Assembly: GCF_000760695.4 (NCBI RefSeq)
Contig: NZ_JHEG04000001.1
Coordinates: 5,710,204-5,774,203 of the forward strand
Origin: Tolypothrix bouteillei VB521301
GTDB taxonomy: Bacteria; Cyanobacteriota; Cyanobacteriia; Cyanobacteriales; Nostocaceae
Direction: 5' to 3'
DNA: 64,000 bases
Shown: in pieces, positions 8,479 to 18,300 of the stretch
Numbering within the stretch: position 1 is the first letter of the stretch
How the letters are laid out: each line of letters starts with the position of its first letter
Notes under the pieces: generated by a model
The model's database searches: none
Seen by the model: the letters and a program-made list of their open reading frames with translations, nothing else
What the model was told of the DNA's origin: nothing
Program-made: the position numbers and the translations under genes

Positions 8479-10155
8479 ATGAATGAATCTTTATTTTGTA
8501 TTGACAATTTGAGAGTCGCCTATCCGCGCCGAGGTGATGAAGAAATTAAGTGGGCAGTAGATAGCGTGTCTTTCACGCTACAGCGCGGTGAAAGAATGGG
8601 ATTGGTAGGAGAATCTGGTTGTGGGAAGTCTACTTTAGGACGAGCTGCAATGCGTTTGCTCCCCTTATCGACACAAATTGAGGGAAGAGTGACTTTTCAA
8701 GGACAATCTGTGTTTGATATGAAGCCCGAACAGTTACGAAAATTTCGGGGAGAAGCAGTAGCGCTTATTTTCCAAGATCCAATGACTCGTTTAGATCCAT
8801 TAATGACCATTGGAAATCATTGCTTGGAAACTCTCAAGGCGCACTCGCCTCAGTTATCTACCCGAGAAGCTAAGGAAATTGCGATTGCTACTTTAGAAAA
8901 AGTGAAAATTCCTGCCACTCGTTGGAATCAGTATCCTCACGAATTTAGTGGCGGTATGAGGCAAAGAGTCGCCATCGCTCTAGCTTTACTCCTTAAACCC
9001 AAGTTGATTGTCGCTGATGAACCCACCACTAGTTTAGATGTAACGGTTTCTGCCCAGATTTTACAAGAACTCACGCGGTTGTGCGGTGAAGAAAATATGG
9101 GTTTGTTGCTGATTTCTCACGATTTGGCACTGGTGGCGGAGTATTGCGATCGCATTGGGGTGATGTATGACGGCAAAATGGTAGAAATGGGTTCATCCAA
9201 AACAGTCTTTCAACAGCCGCAGCACGAGTACACACAATCGCTTATTAAAGCAGCTTTGCACATTCAAACAGTGGATGAGGGGTTAGGTGCTGACGATGGC
9301 GGGACAGGGAAAGACGCTTCCCAATTACCAATCCCCAATACCCAAACCCCAATCTTGCGAGTGACAGAACTGCAACAGCACTACACCTTAGAACCCAATT
9401 TTGTAGAACGATTGTTGAAAAGGGAAAGTCAAACGATCAAAGCAGTCGATGGGATTGACCTCGAACTCTACCCTGGGGAAATTTTAGGATTGGTTGGGGA
9501 ATCTGGTTGTGGAAAGAGTACCTTATCGCGAACAATACTCCAACTGATTCGTCCGACGGGAGGTAAAGTTGAGTTTTTGGGACAAGAGTTGACCGCTCTT
9601 TCACGTCAAGGCATTCGCACTTCGAGACGACAAATGCAGATGGTGTTTCAAGATCCTCATGCTTGTTTAAATCCAGCAATGACGGTAGGACAAAGTATCG
9701 CCGATCCTTTACTAATTCATAAGTTGGCGAGTCCAGATAAGGCAAAACAAGAAGTGTTGTGGATGCTGGAAAAAGTAGGGTTAAAGCCATCAGAGGTTTA
9801 TTATCAGCGATATCCTTCTGATTTATCTGGGGGACAGCAGCAACGAGTCGCGATCGCTCGTGCATTAATTACTCGTCCCAAACTCCTGATTTGTGATGAA
9901 CCGGTGAGTATGTTAGATGCTAGCGTACAATCACAAGTTCTGGACTTAATGTTACAACTGAAAGAGGAATTTGAGTTAACTTACTTGTTCATTACTCATG
10001 ACCTTTGGTTGGCAAGATTTTTGTGCGATCGTATTGCCGTCATGAACAGTGGCAAAATAGTAGAAATCGGGCAGACAAAACAGATTTTTGCTTATCCACA
10101 ACATCCGTATACAAAAACCCTTTTGTCTGCCGCACCTCTGTTAGCACGAGTCTAA
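8479..10155 (+). CDS. Fused two-ATPase subunit of a dipeptide/oligopeptide-type ABC transporter
   Basis: 558 aa made of two complete ABC ATPase domains, OppD-like then OppF-like. Domain 1 has Walker A GESGCGKST (44-52), signature FSGGMRQR and Walker B LIVADEPT. Domain 2 has Walker A GESGCGKST again (near 340), signature LSGGQQQR and Walker B LLICDEPV. Each ends with the oligopeptide-type tail (QQPQHEYTQSLIKAA, then AYPQHPYTKTLLSAAP). A Gly/Asp-rich linker (about 268-290) joins them. Such fusions (YejF-like) power uptake of peptides, nickel or similar solutes, but no permease or binding protein lies nearby, so the partners must be encoded elsewhere. Substrate unknown. Confidence 0.92.
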   Translation: MNESLFCIDNLRVAYPRRGDEEIKWAVDSVSFTLQRGERMGLVGESGCGKSTLGRAAMRLLPLSTQIEGRVTFQGQSVFDMKPEQLRKFRGEAVALIFQDPMTRLDPLMTIGNHCLETLKAHSPQLSTREAKEIAIATLEKVKIPATRWNQYPHEFSGGMRQRVAIALALLLKPKLIVADEPTTSLDVTVSAQILQELTRLCGEENMGLLLISHDLALVAEYCDRIGVMYDGKMVEMGSSKTVFQQPQHEYTQSLIKAALHIQTVDEGLGADDGGTGKDASQLPIPNTQTPILRVTELQQHYTLEPNFVERLLKRESQTIKAVDGIDLELYPGEILGLVGESGCGKSTLSRTILQLIRPTGGKVEFLGQELTALSRQGIRTSRRQMQMVFQDPHACLNPAMTVGQSIADPLLIHKLASPDKAKQEVLWMLEKVGLKPSEVYYQRYPSDLSGGQQQRVAIARALITRPKLLICDEPVSMLDASVQSQVLDLMLQLKEEFELTYLFITHDLWLARFLCDRIAVMNSGKIVEIGQTKQIFAYPQHPYTKTLLSAAPLLARV

Positions 10156-10175
10156 TTTCTACCTATTTTAGAGTC

Positions 10176-11075
10176 TTATTCAGCACTTGCTTCAATCAAC
10201 TTAGGAACTCTTACACCCGAACCATGTAACTCAACAAATCTATTAAACAACCACATTGTTTCATGTTTTGAAAGCCTGTTGCGGTCAATAAGATTGCTAA
10301 GATTTCTCTCAGCTAATTTACGATAGTAAGGCAAATCTTCAACCAATGTTAAATAAGAGGCAAGGTGGAGCAGAATTTGCAGGAATGGTTTTGGCCAATC
10401 CAAATCGCTGTAAATGTCAATAAAGAAATAATGCTCGTTCTCTGTTAAAGGATGAGCGGTAAACATGACAGTAATTCTTTTTTCTTTATAGACTGGAACG
10501 CTGAGTTCCACAGTATAGGGAGTGTGCAAGATTAAATCCACCTCTGCAATTGGTTGTCTCCAAATTCTTAAGACATTAAAAGGAGAATCCAAATATGTTT
10601 CAAAGGTAATTGTGCCTCCAATCGGTGTAGATTTGATTTGGTTAATTCTGACAACCTTTAAATTATTGAGACTAAATTTATGAATTGTCTCTAAATGTCT
10701 TAAATTTAACAAATGATAAATCTGACAGAGATAGGGAAAAGGTAAGATATATTCCTGACTTATCATATGTCGTCTTTTCAACTTCAAACTTCCTGTTTGA
10801 GCGTCACATTCCACGCTTTCTTCAGGTTTCAGATACAGCCAAGTTAAGAAAAAGAAAGAAGCTGTTAAGAGATGGATTAACTCTATAGTTGATAGGTAAC
10901 CGTCAGCAAACGCTGCGATACTTCTATCGGTAATGCCAAAAACCCAAGATGGAATACCAAAGAGCCAGACTCCATTTTTTACCTTGATGAAAAAAAGACC
11001 AATTTCTTCTTCTATCAATGATGTATTGTTCTTTAATTCAATACTTTCATTTTCAATGATATTATTTTCAGGCAT
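10176..11075 (-). CDS. Hypothetical protein, 299 aa, one probable membrane segment
   Basis: I do not recognise this with confidence. The N-terminal third has hydrophobic stretches (about 44-58 and 64-82, the latter TIELIHLLTASFFFLTWLYL). A strand-rich middle follows (about 95-225), then a helical C-terminus with LPYYRKLAERNLSNLIDRNR and ETMWLFNRFVELHG. The C-terminal third recalls the tail of cyanobacterial PaO-like Rieske oxygenases, but no Rieske Cys/His pairs and no mononuclear iron motif are present, so an enzyme call is not justified. It is convergent with the ABC ATPase (20-bp gap). No clear Shine-Dalgarno precedes ATG 11075. Confidence 0.6.
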   Translation of the reverse strand: MPENNIIENESIELKNNTSLIEEEIGLFFIKVKNGVWLFGIPSWVFGITDRSIAAFADGYLSTIELIHLLTASFFFLTWLYLKPEESVECDAQTGSLKLKRRHMISQEYILPFPYLCQIYHLLNLRHLETIHKFSLNNLKVVRINQIKSTPIGGTITFETYLDSPFNVLRIWRQPIAEVDLILHTPYTVELSVPVYKEKRITVMFTAHPLTENEHYFFIDIYSDLDWPKPFLQILLHLASYLTLVEDLPYYRKLAERNLSNLIDRNRLSKHETMWLFNRFVELHGSGVRVPKLIEASAE

Positions 11076-11370
11076 AATAAATTACAACCCCAAGATTGAC
11101 TTGGTATAATTATTTTTTCTATTTAATTTCAGTTTAAAAACTGATATTTCAATCAACCTCTACCTATAGCTGTAAGTATTCTTCATATTGATTTTGAAAA
11201 TTTTGGCTTATAGTAATAGATATATTTTGAAAATCATATATGTTCTTCAAATGTAGATATTTCTATTGAGAAAAAGTCATCTGTCTTATGAAGGGATAGC
11301 TATTAGACTTAAGTAGTAATTGCGTAAGAAAGTTTAGGGCTAACGAAATTCACAGCTAAGAGGATGGAGA

Positions 11371-11445
11371 GTATCCCAATTTGGAAAAAACAAGTTTGCG
11401 ATTGAAATCGCGGCTATACAAACGAAACCTGCCTACGCAGGTTAT
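11371..11445. repeat. Interspersed repeat: ATCCCAATTTGGAAAAAA to TGCGATTGAAATCGCGGC
   Basis: A block beginning ATCCCAATTTGGAAAAAA, then TTGCGATTGAAATCGCGGCT, ATACAAACGAA and a CCTGCCTACGCAGG palindrome. A clear copy lies inverted at about 42915-42980. Parts (CGCAATCGCAGCTATACAAG, GCGCAGGCGGACTTCGTTTG) also recur inside 11850-11945. It is non-coding spacer DNA downstream of nothing obvious. Confidence 0.6.
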
Positions 11446-11650
11446 TTTTTAAGAAAGTCCACGTAGGTGGTGAGTCCAGAGAAAGTAGGCGAGTTTCCCA
11501 CGCCCTGGGGACTGGTGAACCCAGAGTGGGGTTTCCCCCAACCCCACTTCGTGGGGACCCCAAAGCCCCCCGTTGTTCGCGTAGCGTCTCCGCTCCTGAG
11601 ATAGCGCTTGCCGTCTAGAATTCTATTCTGAGGGCATTTTGCCAAAACAG
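11442..11650. repeat. GC-rich interspersed repeat, inverted copy of spacer elements at 1.6 and 4.6 kb
   Basis: Read on the minus strand, this block contains the same core as 1556-1645 (GAATTC, GCGCTATCTCAGGAGCGGAG, GCTACGCGAACAACGGG, GGGGTCCCCACGAAGTGGGG). It then has the GTCCCCAGGGCGTGGGAAAC and TTTCTCTGGACTCACCA modules seen at 4613-4712. An open frame across it (minus strand) is an artefact of repeat composition. Confidence 0.6.
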
Positions 11651-11659
11651 GATGCTCCG

Positions 11660-11990
11660 AGAGGATGTTTGAAAAGTCTTGGTTGAATGTAATTCGCTGT
11701 TATTGGAATGAAGTCTACCTGCGCGGACTCATAGATTTTTCAATAAAAGAGCTAAAATTTCTTATTGCTTTGTTAGAGATCCATGAAAGTTGTATGGCAA
11801 TCCTGTTTAATTTGCAAAATCCTCGTAGTACAGGCATTGCCAACCTTAGCGATGTTCGCAATCGCAGCTATACAAGCAAAAACCACCTACATGGGTTTTA
11901 ATATCTTGATTTTCCGTTAGTCCGCGCAGGCGGACTTCGTTTGTATAGTAGCTAATTGTATTCGCCCGAGACTTTTCAAACATCCTCTTA
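11660..11990. mobile_element. MITE-like inverted-repeat element, no transposase
   Basis: The ends are a near-perfect inverted repeat: AGAGGATGTTTGAAAAGTCT at 11660-11679 and its complement AGACTTTTCAAACATCCTCT at 11970-11989. The similarity continues inward through AATTCGCT/AGCTAATT to the CCTGCGCGGACT module (11717-11728 against 11920-11930). The element is about 330 bp and holds no transposase. Its GAGGATGTTTGAAAAGT-type end resembles terminal repeats of cyanobacterial IS elements (from memory). No clear target duplication was found. Confidence 0.5.
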
Positions 11991-12101
11991 GTAGTGGATA
12001 TTGCCGACCTTACAGTCGTTAAAATTTTTCCTGGATGATTGGGATTGTTATATAATTTGCTAATATTTTTATTTTTCAATTTTTATTTTATACAGTAAAT
12101 A

Positions 12102-12593
12102 ATGATGATCCGCAATGCCACTGAAATTGATTTACCTGTAATTGTGGCAATTTACAATGCTGCTATTCCCAGTCGTTTGGCAACTGCTGATTTAGAACCA
12201 GTGTCTGTGGAAAGCCGCCTTGCGTGGTTTAAGGGTCGTTCACCCTTGAAATATCCCCTTTGGGTTATAGAACTAGATGGTCAGGTAACGGGCTGGTTGA
12301 GTTTACAATGTTTTTACGGGCGACCGGCTTATCATGCTACTGCTGAAGTCAGCATTTACATTGCCCCAGAATATCATCGACGTGGTTTGGGACAACAACT
12401 GCTATCCCAAGCGATTAACAAAAGTCCGAGTTTGGGTATCAAAACTTTATTAGGCGTTATCTTCGCTCACAACGTGCCTAGTTTGAAACTTTTTGAAACA
12501 TTTGGCTTTCAATCTTGGGGACGTTTGCCTAATGTTGCAGAACTAGACGGTATTGAGCGCGATTTGGTTATTATGGGACTCCGAATTAAATAG
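12102..12593 (+). CDS. GNAT acetyltransferase, phosphinothricin acetyltransferase-like
   Basis: 163 aa, the normal length for the Pat/Bar/YncA-type GNAT family. It starts IRNATEIDLPVIVAIYNAAI, a typical beta1-alpha1. The acetyl-CoA loop is visible as APEYHRRGLGQQLL (Q/R-x-x-G-x-G/A), followed by the NVPSLKLFETFGFQSWGRLP segment characteristic of this subfamily. It should acetylate a primary amine of an amino acid-like compound such as methionine sulfoximine, or of an unknown metabolite. Two ATGs overlap at 12102 and 12105; either could serve. It stands alone, with a DUF3592 gene downstream on the same strand. Confidence 0.85.
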   Translation: MMIRNATEIDLPVIVAIYNAAIPSRLATADLEPVSVESRLAWFKGRSPLKYPLWVIELDGQVTGWLSLQCFYGRPAYHATAEVSIYIAPEYHRRGLGQQLLSQAINKSPSLGIKTLLGVIFAHNVPSLKLFETFGFQSWGRLPNVAELDGIERDLVIMGLRIK

Positions 12594-12720
12594 ATATAGG
12601 GAATCGACGATAGGGAGTAGAGAATTTTCACTCCCTGACCTCGTTTTTCGGAATCGCTTCAGGGTAAGGGGTAGTTTTGTACAAGTACTACTGACTTCTA
12701 TCCTAATTTTAAAAACTTCT

Positions 12721-13209
12721 ATGAGGATACCATCTTTACAAACTTATAATTCCATCTTAGCTTCAACGGCTTTAACTTGCATTGGTATTCTAGTTACTAC
12801 CGTTGGTATCACAACAGGATTAAATAATTATTCTTTTGTTAAAAAAGCAATATCAACACAAGGAACAGTCATTAATAATTTGCATGACTCAACAAAAAGC
12901 TCTAATTCCTATTACCCATTGGTAAAATTTACAGCACGTACAGGAGAAACGGTTGTATTTGAATCTAAGGTGGGAAGCAGTTCTCCTAAATATACGAAGG
13001 GCGATCGGGTAGAAATATTGTACCAACCTCAAAAGCCCAATGCTGCCATGATTAATACCTGGATACATCTGTGGTTTTTTCCTATCATTTTTTCCACTAC
13101 TGGCTCTCTTTCTGTATTGATTGGAGCCGCTTTACTAGCAAGAGAATTAAAGCAAAATAAGTTTTTAACATTTACCAATGACCAGTTAACAGTAACTGGC
13201 GATCGCTAA
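12721..13209 (+). CDS. DUF3592-type membrane protein
   Basis: 162 aa from ATG 12721. The frame is open further upstream (to 12553), but those residues overlap the acetyltransferase tail and look non-coding. Two membrane helices (about 13-33 and 116-138) flank an extracytoplasmic strand-rich domain that reads TQGTVINNL, then YYPLVKFTARTGETVVFESK and GDRVEILYQPQKPNAAMI. That is the DUF3592 pattern: a Val-x-Phe strand, then 'V x Y x P x x P x x A'. The function of DUF3592 is unknown. A HIP1 octamer ends the gene (13199-13206). Confidence 0.75.
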   Translation: MRIPSLQTYNSILASTALTCIGILVTTVGITTGLNNYSFVKKAISTQGTVINNLHDSTKSSNSYYPLVKFTARTGETVVFESKVGSSSPKYTKGDRVEILYQPQKPNAAMINTWIHLWFFPIIFSTTGSLSVLIGAALLARELKQNKFLTFTNDQLTVTGDR

Positions 13210-13558
13210 CCAGTTGATACTTGGAATTAACAGTAATAGATTTGAATTAAAATTTTAAAATTACGTATATTTAAAAAAAATCAATTGAATTATTAACATC
13301 TTTATTTTTCGTAATAAAAAATATTTTTGTAACTGCAAGCTTTTATTTTAAGATAATTTCTATAGCAATCCCAAACCATTCACGAAAAATTTTAAGTACA
13401 GTAGGGTGGAGAATGCCCATCAGATTAGGCTATTAAGCTTTTTATTTGTTACTAATGGTTGCCTTATTTACACCTAACTGTACTAGTCATCGAGTATTGG
13501 ACATGGGTTGTCAGTGATTTTTCCTTGTTTCCCTTGTCCTCATTTCTGGAGGGACTTT
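13210..13558. other. AT-rich spacer before the permease genes
   Basis: About 350 bases, strongly A/T-rich from 13240 to 13350. It ends in a clear Shine-Dalgarno (TGGAGGGA, 13547-13554) placed for ATG 13559. No gene was seen. Confidence 0.6.
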
Positions 13559-14467
13559 ATGCAGGAAGAGAGAAGGCAAATTAGAAGAACAGGGTGGGAA
13601 ATTACAGAAGGTGTAGCCGGATACATATTTATGGCACCCACTCTTCTGGTGTTAGGAACTTTTGCGATCGCGCCCATTCTCTTGGCTATTTTTCTTTCTT
13701 TCCATAAAGTTAAACTGTTAGGTGGAATCAAATATGATTTTGTTAGTTTTCATAATTTTCAAAGATTAGTCGAAGATGACAGACTTTGGATTGCTCTACT
13801 CAATACAGTTCAATATGTTGCTATAGTCGTTCCGCTCCAAACTGCTCTTGCTCTCATTCTTGCTGTCACTCTTAATTCAGGTATTCGAGGAAAAAACTGG
13901 TGGCGTGTTCTCTACTTTTTGCCAACAGTGACATCTTCCACTGTGCTGACGCTCATATTCATGTGGATTTATAACACTAATGGATTGCTGAATGATTTTT
14001 TGGCTTTTCTAAAATTACCGACTTATAACTGGTTGGGAGATCCAGCAGTTGCGCTTAAAGGAATTATGCTTATGAATATTTGGTCAACAGCGCCATTGTT
14101 CATGGTCATTTACTTAGCAGCACTACAGGATATTCCACGTTCTCTTTACGAAGCTGCTGCAATTGATGGAGCTAATAGTTGGCAACAATTTATTTATATT
14201 ACGATTCCCATGCTTAAACCAGTTACCTTCTTTGTGGTAACAATGGGAGTTATTGGCACTTTTCAACTGTTCGATCAATCGTATATCTTTTCCAATGGCA
14301 GTGGTGGACCCAACAACTCCACCCTAACAGTTGTTTTGTTGATCTACCAAGCTGTGTTCCGGAATTTACAAATGGGTTATGCTGCTGCGATCGCTTTTAT
14401 ACTTGCAGCCATCATTATTAGTATCACCTTAATCCAGCGGTATTTTTTTGGAGGAGAAAGGATTTGA
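13559..14467 (+). CDS. Sugar-type ABC transporter permease (MalF/UgpA-like)
   Basis: 302 aa with six hydrophobic helices and the permease EAA loop (EAAAIDGANSWQQFIYITIP), which docks on the ATPase. ATG 13559 is chosen because the strong GGAGGG site sits 5 bases upstream; an in-frame ATG-like extension from 13508 lacks one. This family (binding-protein-dependent transport, CUT1) imports oligosaccharides, glycerol-3-phosphate or osmolytes such as glucosylglycerol. The stop TGA overlaps the next gene's TTG start (TTGA), so the two permeases are translationally coupled. No binding protein or ATPase is nearby. Substrate unknown. Confidence 0.9.
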   Translation: MQEERRQIRRTGWEITEGVAGYIFMAPTLLVLGTFAIAPILLAIFLSFHKVKLLGGIKYDFVSFHNFQRLVEDDRLWIALLNTVQYVAIVVPLQTALALILAVTLNSGIRGKNWWRVLYFLPTVTSSTVLTLIFMWIYNTNGLLNDFLAFLKLPTYNWLGDPAVALKGIMLMNIWSTAPLFMVIYLAALQDIPRSLYEAAAIDGANSWQQFIYITIPMLKPVTFFVVTMGVIGTFQLFDQSYIFSNGSGGPNNSTLTVVLLIYQAVFRNLQMGYAAAIAFILAAIIISITLIQRYFFGGERI

Positions 14468-15300
14468 AAAAAATATCCCATCACTTTTGGCTGAAAATCT
14501 TGCTCTATACGGTACTGACCTTTTACGCAGTTATTACGGTTATTCCCTTTTTATGGGCGCTTTCAGCATCATTTAAAACCCTTTCTGAAATTGCCAGTGG
14601 AGAGCCAACATTCTTTCCCAAGAACTTCACTCTTGATAACTACAAACAAATTTTTTTACAAGAACCTTTGTTTTTGCGCTGGCTATTTAACAGTACAGTC
14701 ATTGCCATCAGCGTGACTCTCTTAAACCTAATTTTCAATTCAATGGCGGGTTACGCGCTAGCAAGGTTAAATTTTCCAGGTAGGCGCTTTTGGTTTTTCC
14801 TGATTTTAGCAGTGTTAGCAGTTCCCGCACAAATCACTTTAATTCCTACCTTTTTGATCCTAAAAAGCTTTAACTGGTTAAATTCTTATCAAGGAATGAT
14901 TGTTCCCAGCATGGTAAATGCTACCTTCATTTTTATGATGCGGCAATTTTTCATGAATTTTCCCAAGGAACTCGAAGAAGCCGCCCAGCTAGACGGACTT
15001 ACTACTTTTGGTATTTTTCGACGCATTGTTTTGCCTTTAGCAAAACCCGCACTAGCTGCACAAACAGTTTTTGTGTTTATGGGGAGTTGGAATAACTTTT
15101 TGCTACCTGTCGTGATTTTGTTTGACCCTGAAATGTTTACCCTTCCCCTAGGTTTAAATACTTTCAAAGGTCAATACATTAGTTACTGGAACTATATTAT
15201 GGCAGCTTCTATGGTGTTCACGTTACCAGCACTCGCGATCTACGCCTTCTTCAACCGATACTTTATTGAAAGCGTCACTTTTACGGGAGGGAAGGGATAG
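14464..15300 (+). CDS. Sugar-type ABC transporter permease (MalG/UgpE-like)
   Basis: 278 aa, starting at TTG 14464 and overlapping the upstream stop by 4 bases, with a purine-rich GGAGGAGAAAGG site upstream. About six membrane helices; the EAA motif reads EEAAQLDGLTTFGIFRRIVL. The ending (AIYAFFNRYFIESVTFTGGKG) is the canonical C-terminus of MalG-type permeases. Together with the preceding gene it forms the membrane heterodimer of a CUT1-type importer in the inner membrane. It is convergent with the DUF4132 gene (48-bp gap). ATPase and binding protein are missing from the window; in cyanobacteria a shared MsmX-like ATPase often serves several permeases. Confidence 0.9.
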   Translation: MKKISHHFWLKILLYTVLTFYAVITVIPFLWALSASFKTLSEIASGEPTFFPKNFTLDNYKQIFLQEPLFLRWLFNSTVIAISVTLLNLIFNSMAGYALARLNFPGRRFWFFLILAVLAVPAQITLIPTFLILKSFNWLNSYQGMIVPSMVNATFIFMMRQFFMNFPKELEEAAQLDGLTTFGIFRRIVLPLAKPALAAQTVFVFMGSWNNFLLPVVILFDPEMFTLPLGLNTFKGQYISYWNYIMAASMVFTLPALAIYAFFNRYFIESVTFTGGKG

Positions 15301-15348
15301 AAATCATTCAACAGGCGTGATTTAAATTTTCGAGAATATTTTGCATAT

Positions 15349-18300
15349 TTATTTAAGAATTTGAGAAAGAATTGTTGGGTCTTGAATTTCCTTGTCTCGT
15401 GCCAACAGTAAGACTTTAGAAACGATTTCAGCGGTTTTGGGGTCATTATCAGCAAAAGGTAAAAACAGCCGTCTTCTATGTTGGGAATAGGCGGGAACAA
15501 TACATAATGCCCCGCCTGGTTGACGGTGAACGATACCACTGCCTAAATGAACCGAATAACTACCAAGATGCCCTTCGATAAATGCGCGTGAACCTTGATG
15601 TTTGACATTCGTTAGTTTTAACAATCGGCAAGTTTCCCGAATTAGGGATGCCCGCATTTCCACAGTTGAAGCACTTGCTTCTGGATCGACGCTGGATTGG
15701 TGGGCAACGCTGACAACCAAATCTAAATCGCGCATCGCCTCACTAAAAATTTGAGGTGGGATTTCCTCCAATGGTAAGGGTTTCCACTCACCTTGCTTGG
15801 AGAAGTAGGTGCCTTCTATAGTCAATCCGTCCGCTGCTATAGAAGTAAAGAACCCATTTACAAACGTCACCCAAACAGCAATTCCCAATTCATGAAAAGT
15901 TCGCCGCACCCCTTCATCTAAGTGTGTTACCCATCCCCTTTGAGCGAATAACCCCAGTGCTTGTCTGGTATATACTTGATGTCCGGCGTAGCGACGTGAA
16001 ATTGTCCCTTCTGCTTTTTCTGCTTGTGTTAAAATGTATAACTCGCGAAAAACTTGCTTGAAGGGTTGTGTACGCCCTTTGCGAAAGCAGTCTTGTTGCC
16101 AAAGATGCCATTCCCCTGTTTGCAGCAAATTGTAGGGGTGGGCAATCTGGAAATGAGAGGAAGTTATCGGGGTGATACGATCGCCTTGAGATTGTAGTGC
16201 TTGCCCTTGTTGCACTAGGTAGCCAAGCTCGCCTTCTTCACCAAGAAAAATTAACTTTGCCAGCATTGGGGAGAGGACGGGATGTTTTGAGAGTTGCTGT
16301 AATTCTTCCCTTGTAAAGGTATCCCCCCTACACATAGCTTGCTCTAAAGACAATCGCATCCGTGAAGCTTGTCTGCTTATCTCCTGCTTGCGGACTTGCA
16401 GTTCCTTAACTTTGGGATCTTTCTTAGCTTTCGCTGGAATGGATTTTAAGGGTTTTCCCTGTTTTATCGCTGTTATTTTAGCTTCCCCTGTTTGTGCGAT
16501 CGCCAAAGATATCGTAACCCCATCAACTGCAACAGTTAACGGATTATCTACTAAATCCGCTACAGCTTGGGCTTCCATTGCCCACTCCAAACGCTGTGGA
16601 TCGGGGTAGCCTGCAGTGCGAGCAAGATTTTCCATTGCAATTCTCGCTGCTAAGAGCTCGTTTGCCTGCTTTTGAGAGCCAAATTGACGGCTGGTTCGCA
16701 AAAAATCTTGTATAATTTGATATCTTTCTAAAAGATCGCTATTGCGCTTCTTGCCTTTTGCCAATGGCAACAGCCCCAATGCCCGCACGGAATCTTGATG
16801 GCGTTTTTGAGTGATGCTTGTCACCAAAGCTGCTTTCTCGATTTGCCCCAACATAGCATTGGCAAAAAGTTGTACTCGTTTATAACGATGACCTTTTGAT
16901 GCATACTTGGCTACTTTGTCAAGTTCTCGCCATTTTTCTTTACCAAGTACTTTGTAAATACGGGCAAACCAATCCACATCAACAGCACCGTCTGTAAGGT
17001 TTTGCCCGGACAGCGGAGTGCGATCGCTAACTTGCGCTGTCCAAGTTTCGCGGATTTCCTCGTCAACATACCACCACTTATAATCTTGAATGTGGGCATG
17101 AATCCACCACACGGCTTCCGCAAAACCCGACCAATTCAATGCCGCCTCAACATAACTAGCCCATTGTGGTGCGTAGAACGCTAACTCAATTAGCCTTTTT
17201 TGAGAAATTTTTGCAGCGCTGGCTTGTTGAGCAAACTCCTGGGGCGTATCGGATTCCGCAGGAAAGGAAACTCGAATCAGGTGACACAAGACATCAGCTT
17301 TACTACTAACATAAATGTCGCCTCGGATAAACTTCCCTTTGGCAAAAGCTTGCAGTAACCGCACTAGGGTATGACTTCCCTCCACTGTACTTATCGCTGT
17401 AGCGAGTACAGATGCGGCAGTAGGTACATCTTTCCGCATGAGTTCTACTTCAATAATACGCTGGCGGCAAAGAGCACCTACTTCTCGAAGTATGGGATAT
17501 TCTACTAACTCAGCAGGCAGTTTCCGACCTGTTACCCGACGCAAGTCCTGAAGCTCATACCGCCCTGGCTCACAGTCGAAAACGAGCAGTTGCTCTATTA
17601 AATCAGCTTTAGTGGCAGCACCAAGGCGAAAAGCCATCAAAACTTCTTCAAGTTCATGTCTGTGACGTGATAGTTTGGGTGAAGGTTTTTTTAACCAGTG
17701 CAGCAGTTGCCATAAGCGTATCTGTTGGTTGTCATTCCACTCTTGTGGACACACAGACCAATGATACTTTGCTAAGTTCAGCCAACGCAGGAGTGTCTCG
17801 CTAGATCGCCACCAATCAAAACCGTCACTACAGTCAACATAATAAGTGTCTACAGCAACTACTCCTGTGGTATTTTCCCAGTCAGTCCCGTCAATATAAT
17901 AAATGTCTTCAGCAGCTACTGTCGGGTAATTTTCCCAGTCATCACAGTCATCATATACCCCGTCAGGAACTTGTGTTAGCTCTTCATTGGGAATTAATTC
18001 GAGAGTTGCTTGTACTGAAAGAGATTTGGCGGGAGCATCTGCTTCAGGTTCTTCAGGAATTAATGTGAAAATTGTTGCTACTGCGTCCAGTAAAAAATCT
18101 GCTGCTCCTGGCGGAGAATGAAGCCGCAATAGCCATTTGCAAACTATCTCAATAGTCACGTGATACCGCAGTTTGCACTCTTGGCTGTCAGCATAAAGAG
18201 TCTGCAAAGCTTCTTGCCACCAAGAATCCTCTAGGTAGATTTGTTCGCAATGAGAGTGACATAACGGTGCCAATACTCGCAAAATGTCTAACCCATCAGC

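Noticed and set aside
10176..11075. Rieske oxygenase call for the 299-aa protein
   Set aside because: Only the C-terminal wording is similar; no Rieske Cys/His or mononuclear iron ligands are present.
11442..11645. 67-codon minus-strand frame
   Set aside because: It lies wholly in dispersed repeat DNA and its product is explained by repeat composition.
11665..12079. Two small opposite frames with similar starts (MFEKS...)
   Set aside because: They are the two arms of the inverted-repeat element read outward; the similarity is due to the inverted repeat, not to paralogous proteins.
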